Shown here: one piece after another, positions 61,780-64,000 of the stretch | Numbering within the stretch: position 1 is the stretch's first letter | Layout of the letters: each line of letters opens with the position of its first letter | DNA from: W0P28-013 sp964570565 | Lineage (GTDB): Bacteria > Bacteroidota > Bacteroidia > Bacteroidales > Paludibacteraceae | Assembly (NCBI GenBank): GCA_964570565.1 | Contig: CAZMYT010000003.1 | Span: 248,001-312,000 of the forward strand | Reading direction: 5' to 3' | DNA: 64,000 bases | The notes under the pieces: generated by a model | Told to the model about the DNA's origin: nothing | The model's database searches: none | Seen by the model: only the letters and a program-made list of their open reading frames with translations | Made by a program: the position numbers and the translations under genes

Positions 61780-63822
61780 ATGAAAAAAACAGGTCTATTT
61801 TTGGCTCTATTACTCAGCATTATGAGTTGCCAAACCACTAAAACACAAACTTCTATGAGTTCTATTTCAGAAAATACTATTCAGGCAACAATTGATTCGG
61901 TGAAAGTTCATGCGCCCGAAATTGATGCAACCATGATTACACGAGGTGTAACTCATGCTGCAAAATTTTGGCAAACGACTGATGGTTCGGAAACCGAATT
62001 CTTGCAATTTTGCGTGGCGAATTTTGCTAAAACGAACGCCGAAAAACAGCGCCTATTTTCCACGATTCAAATCAACTTGGAAACATTATTTGGCAACTAC
62101 AATAAAATAAGTGTCGACTTAAAATTACCACTACACGTAGTCGGACCCGATGTAACGCCTATGGACGAACAATTTGGTGCATTCGATCCATTTGCGCATT
62201 TTTCCGACGACATGTTTGCCTCCAAAATAGCCTTTACCACACTACTCAACTTCCCTTTTTACACGTTGGAAGAAAAAAACAAGTTAGGCAAAACTTGGAC
62301 CCGACAAGAATGGGCTTACGCACGTCTTGGCGATTTATTCAACGCGCGCATTCCTGCCGAAATTAATCAAAACATAGCTAAACAAAGCACCGAGGCCGAT
62401 AGCTATATCTCGAACTATAACATCATGATGGGACAGTTGCGCACCGAACAAGGCCAGCAACTATTTCCTGACCAAATGGCACTCATTTCACATTGGGGAT
62501 TGCGCGATGAGCTCAAAAGCAATTATGCCAATGCCGACGGACACGGACTAGAAAAACAGCAGATGATTTACGAAGTTATGAAACACATCGTCAATCAAAC
62601 TATTCCTCAGCAAGTGATTAGCAACGACACCTACACGTGGCAACCATTGTCCAATAAATTGTTTGAAAACGGAAAGCCAATCACACCAACTCCTGAGCCC
62701 AACACGCGTTACGAAAAACTTTACAATATTTACAAAGCCACCATCGCTGCGGATGCTTATTGTCCTACTTACCCCACTTACATTCAGCGTTCATTCGACC
62801 AGCAAATGGAAGTGTCGGCTGAAGAAATAGAAACGATGTTCACCCAATTCATTGCTTCACCACAAGTTGGAGAAGTCGCCAAATTGATAGAAACTCGTTT
62901 AGGGCGCAAATTACAACCGTTTGATATTTGGTACGACGGATTTAAAAGCCGTAGTTCTATCAACGAAGACGAACTGACCGCACAAACGCGTAAACGTTAT
63001 CCAAACAAAGCTGCTTATGAACAAGATTTACCAAATCTATTAAAGCAACTTGGCTTTTCGGACGAACGCGCTCACTTCATTTGCAGCAAAATACAAGTCG
63101 ATGCATCACGCGGTGCTGGTCATGCTTGGGGTGCACAAATGAAATCAGACAAATCGCGTCTACGCACGCGGATTGCTGCCGACGGCATGGATTACAAAGG
63201 CTACAACATTGCTACGCACGAATTTGGACACAATGTGGAGCAAACCATCACGCTTAACAACGTGGATTACTACCTCATGAATGGTGTTCCAAGCACCGCT
63301 TTCACCGAAGCGTTGGCATTTGTGTTTCAAAAACGCGACCTCGCTTTACTGGGTTATAAAAACAACGCCACCAATCAAGCAGATTTACAAACACTCGATA
63401 TTTTTTGGGGCTGTTACGAAATCATGGGCGTTTCGCTCGTCGATTTATACACGTGGCAATGGCTTTACCAACATCCTGATGCCACGGTGGAAGATTTAAA
63501 AGCAACCATCATCACCAACGCCAAAACCATTTGGAACAAATACTATGCACCGATTTTAGGCGAACAAAATTCGCCGATTTTGGCCATCTATTCGCACATG
63601 ATTGATATTCCTTTGTATCTGCCAAATTATCCATACGGGCATATCATCGAATTTCAATTGGAAAACCAAGTACACGGTAAAAATTTGGGTGACGAAATTC
63701 AACGCATTTATCCAGTGGGTAAACTGACACCAAATTACTGGATGCAACACGCCGTAGGACACGATGTATCGACCACGCCACTACTGGAAGCCACCAGCAA
63801 AGCACTCAAAACCATCCATTAA
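61780..63822 (+). CDS. Zinc metallopeptidase-like lipoprotein (M3/M2-like gluzincin)
   Basis: 680 residues. Lipoprotein signal MKKTGLFLALLLSIMSC (lipobox cysteine C17). The zinc motif is HEFGH (H480-H484) in NIATHEFGHNVEQTITL, with the third ligand probably E510 in STAFTEALAFVFQ, 26 residues on, which fits gluzincins. The long helical body is like M3 or M2 peptidases, although the sequence seems distant. It lies 14 nt after the SDR gene, and a terminator follows; a peptide or protein substrate in the periplasm is expected. Confidence 0.78.
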   Translation: MKKTGLFLALLLSIMSCQTTKTQTSMSSISENTIQATIDSVKVHAPEIDATMITRGVTHAAKFWQTTDGSETEFLQFCVANFAKTNAEKQRLFSTIQINLETLFGNYNKISVDLKLPLHVVGPDVTPMDEQFGAFDPFAHFSDDMFASKIAFTTLLNFPFYTLEEKNKLGKTWTRQEWAYARLGDLFNARIPAEINQNIAKQSTEADSYISNYNIMMGQLRTEQGQQLFPDQMALISHWGLRDELKSNYANADGHGLEKQQMIYEVMKHIVNQTIPQQVISNDTYTWQPLSNKLFENGKPITPTPEPNTRYEKLYNIYKATIAADAYCPTYPTYIQRSFDQQMEVSAEEIETMFTQFIASPQVGEVAKLIETRLGRKLQPFDIWYDGFKSRSSINEDELTAQTRKRYPNKAAYEQDLPNLLKQLGFSDERAHFICSKIQVDASRGAGHAWGAQMKSDKSRLRTRIAADGMDYKGYNIATHEFGHNVEQTITLNNVDYYLMNGVPSTAFTEALAFVFQKRDLALLGYKNNATNQADLQTLDIFWGCYEIMGVSLVDLYTWQWLYQHPDATVEDLKATIITNAKTIWNKYYAPILGEQNSPILAIYSHMIDIPLYLPNYPYGHIIEFQLENQVHGKNLGDEIQRIYPVGKLTPNYWMQHAVGHDVSTTPLLEATSKALKTIH

Positions 63823-63835
63823 TCTAGCACATACA

Positions 63836-63876
63836 ACAAGCCCCATCTAGTTATCACAACTCGATGGGGCTTTTAC
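63836..63876 (+). terminator. Terminator of the metallopeptidase transcript
   Basis: AAGCCCCATC and GATGGGGCTT arms, 10 bp, then TTT. It may also serve the minus-strand gene at the right edge. Confidence 0.85.
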
Positions 63877-63934
63877 TTTCAATTTTTGGCAGTTTAGTTT
63901 TTTGGTAAATACCTACCACATATTTACACCTATT

Positions 63935-64000
63935 TTACTTGATAATCTTGACCGTTTGATTACCACATTTCAGCACATAAACACCAGTCGCTAATGTCGA
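63935..64000 (-). CDS. C-terminal fragment of a T9SS cargo protein
   Basis: The last 21 codons of a minus-strand gene that enters from the right edge, ending at TAA (63937-63935). The peptide is STLATGVYVLKCGNQTVKII followed by K, the typical end of a type A T9SS sorting domain (GVYVLK...KIIK). Everything upstream lies outside the window, so the rest of the protein is unknown. Confidence 0.8.
   Translation of the reverse strand, partial: STLATGVYVLKCGNQTVKIIK

Overview
The window looks like a chromosomal segment of a Bacteroidota bacterium, most likely order Bacteroidales (inference). The evidence is AT-rich intergenic DNA, no strong Shine-Dalgarno sequences, and many promoters of the Bacteroidetes type (TTTG, about 19-20 nt, then TAnnTTTG) in front of genes and all three tRNAs. 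Lipoproteins and beta-barrel proteins are abundant. At least two genes carry type IX secretion (T9SS) C-terminal sorting domains: a complete 1874-residue protein and a fragment at the right edge. I found no insertion sequence, prophage, integrase, CRISPR array or rRNA.

Layout. 1-9.3 kb: a partial lamin-tail surface protein, asd, tRNA-Met, greA-HIT, a ComM-type AAA+ ATPase, two lipoproteins and a U32 peptidase-family protein. 9.4-20 kb: a carbohydrate-binding lipoprotein, leuS-yitT, then a minus-strand run thrA, FKBP-like lipoprotein, glmM, DUF2721 protein, coaD, and tRNA-Arg. 20.1-20.35 kb: a region of perfectly paired stems that I read as an independent minus-strand structured RNA with a pseudoknot; it abuts an isolated glycosyltransferase gene. 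21.4-27.8 kb: patatin, Na/Ca exchanger, S41 protease, dCMP deaminase (minus), then tRNA-Glu, rpsT, radC, proB (plus).

27.8-33.8 kb: an alpha-glucan operon (MFS sugar transporter, SusA-like neopullulanase, lipid-anchored GH13 amylase, GtrA protein) from one consensus promoter. 34-41 kb: frr, an Omp85-type barrel, rsgA, an LTA-synthase-like sulfatase, a frameshifted exported-protein gene and an orphan histidine kinase. 41-45.4 kb: yceD-rpmF, a BspA-like leucine-rich-repeat gene bracketed by two nearly identical terminators, mrp and proC.

45.4-55.9 kb: a tight four-gene operon coding for a giant T9SS cargo with GLUG motifs and tandem repeats, an OmpA-family barrel/peptidoglycan-binding protein, an LPP20-family lipoprotein and a TPR lipoprotein; it may be a surface-assembly or adhesion system. 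56-64 kb: gcvP, then a compact cassette of a steroid 5-alpha-reductase-like membrane protein, an Old-Yellow-Enzyme reductase and a short-chain dehydrogenase. This is the same trio of families reported for 5-alpha/5-beta reduction and 3-beta-hydroxysteroid formation on bile acids in gut Bacteroidales. A zinc metallopeptidase and the tail of another T9SS cargo follow.

The signals I rate highest are the steroid-reductase-like cassette, the pseudoknotted RNA at 20.15-20.34 kb, the T9SS/OmpA/LPP20/TPR operon, and a terminator-like hairpin in the greA leader. All functions are inferred from reading the translated sequence; no database search was run.
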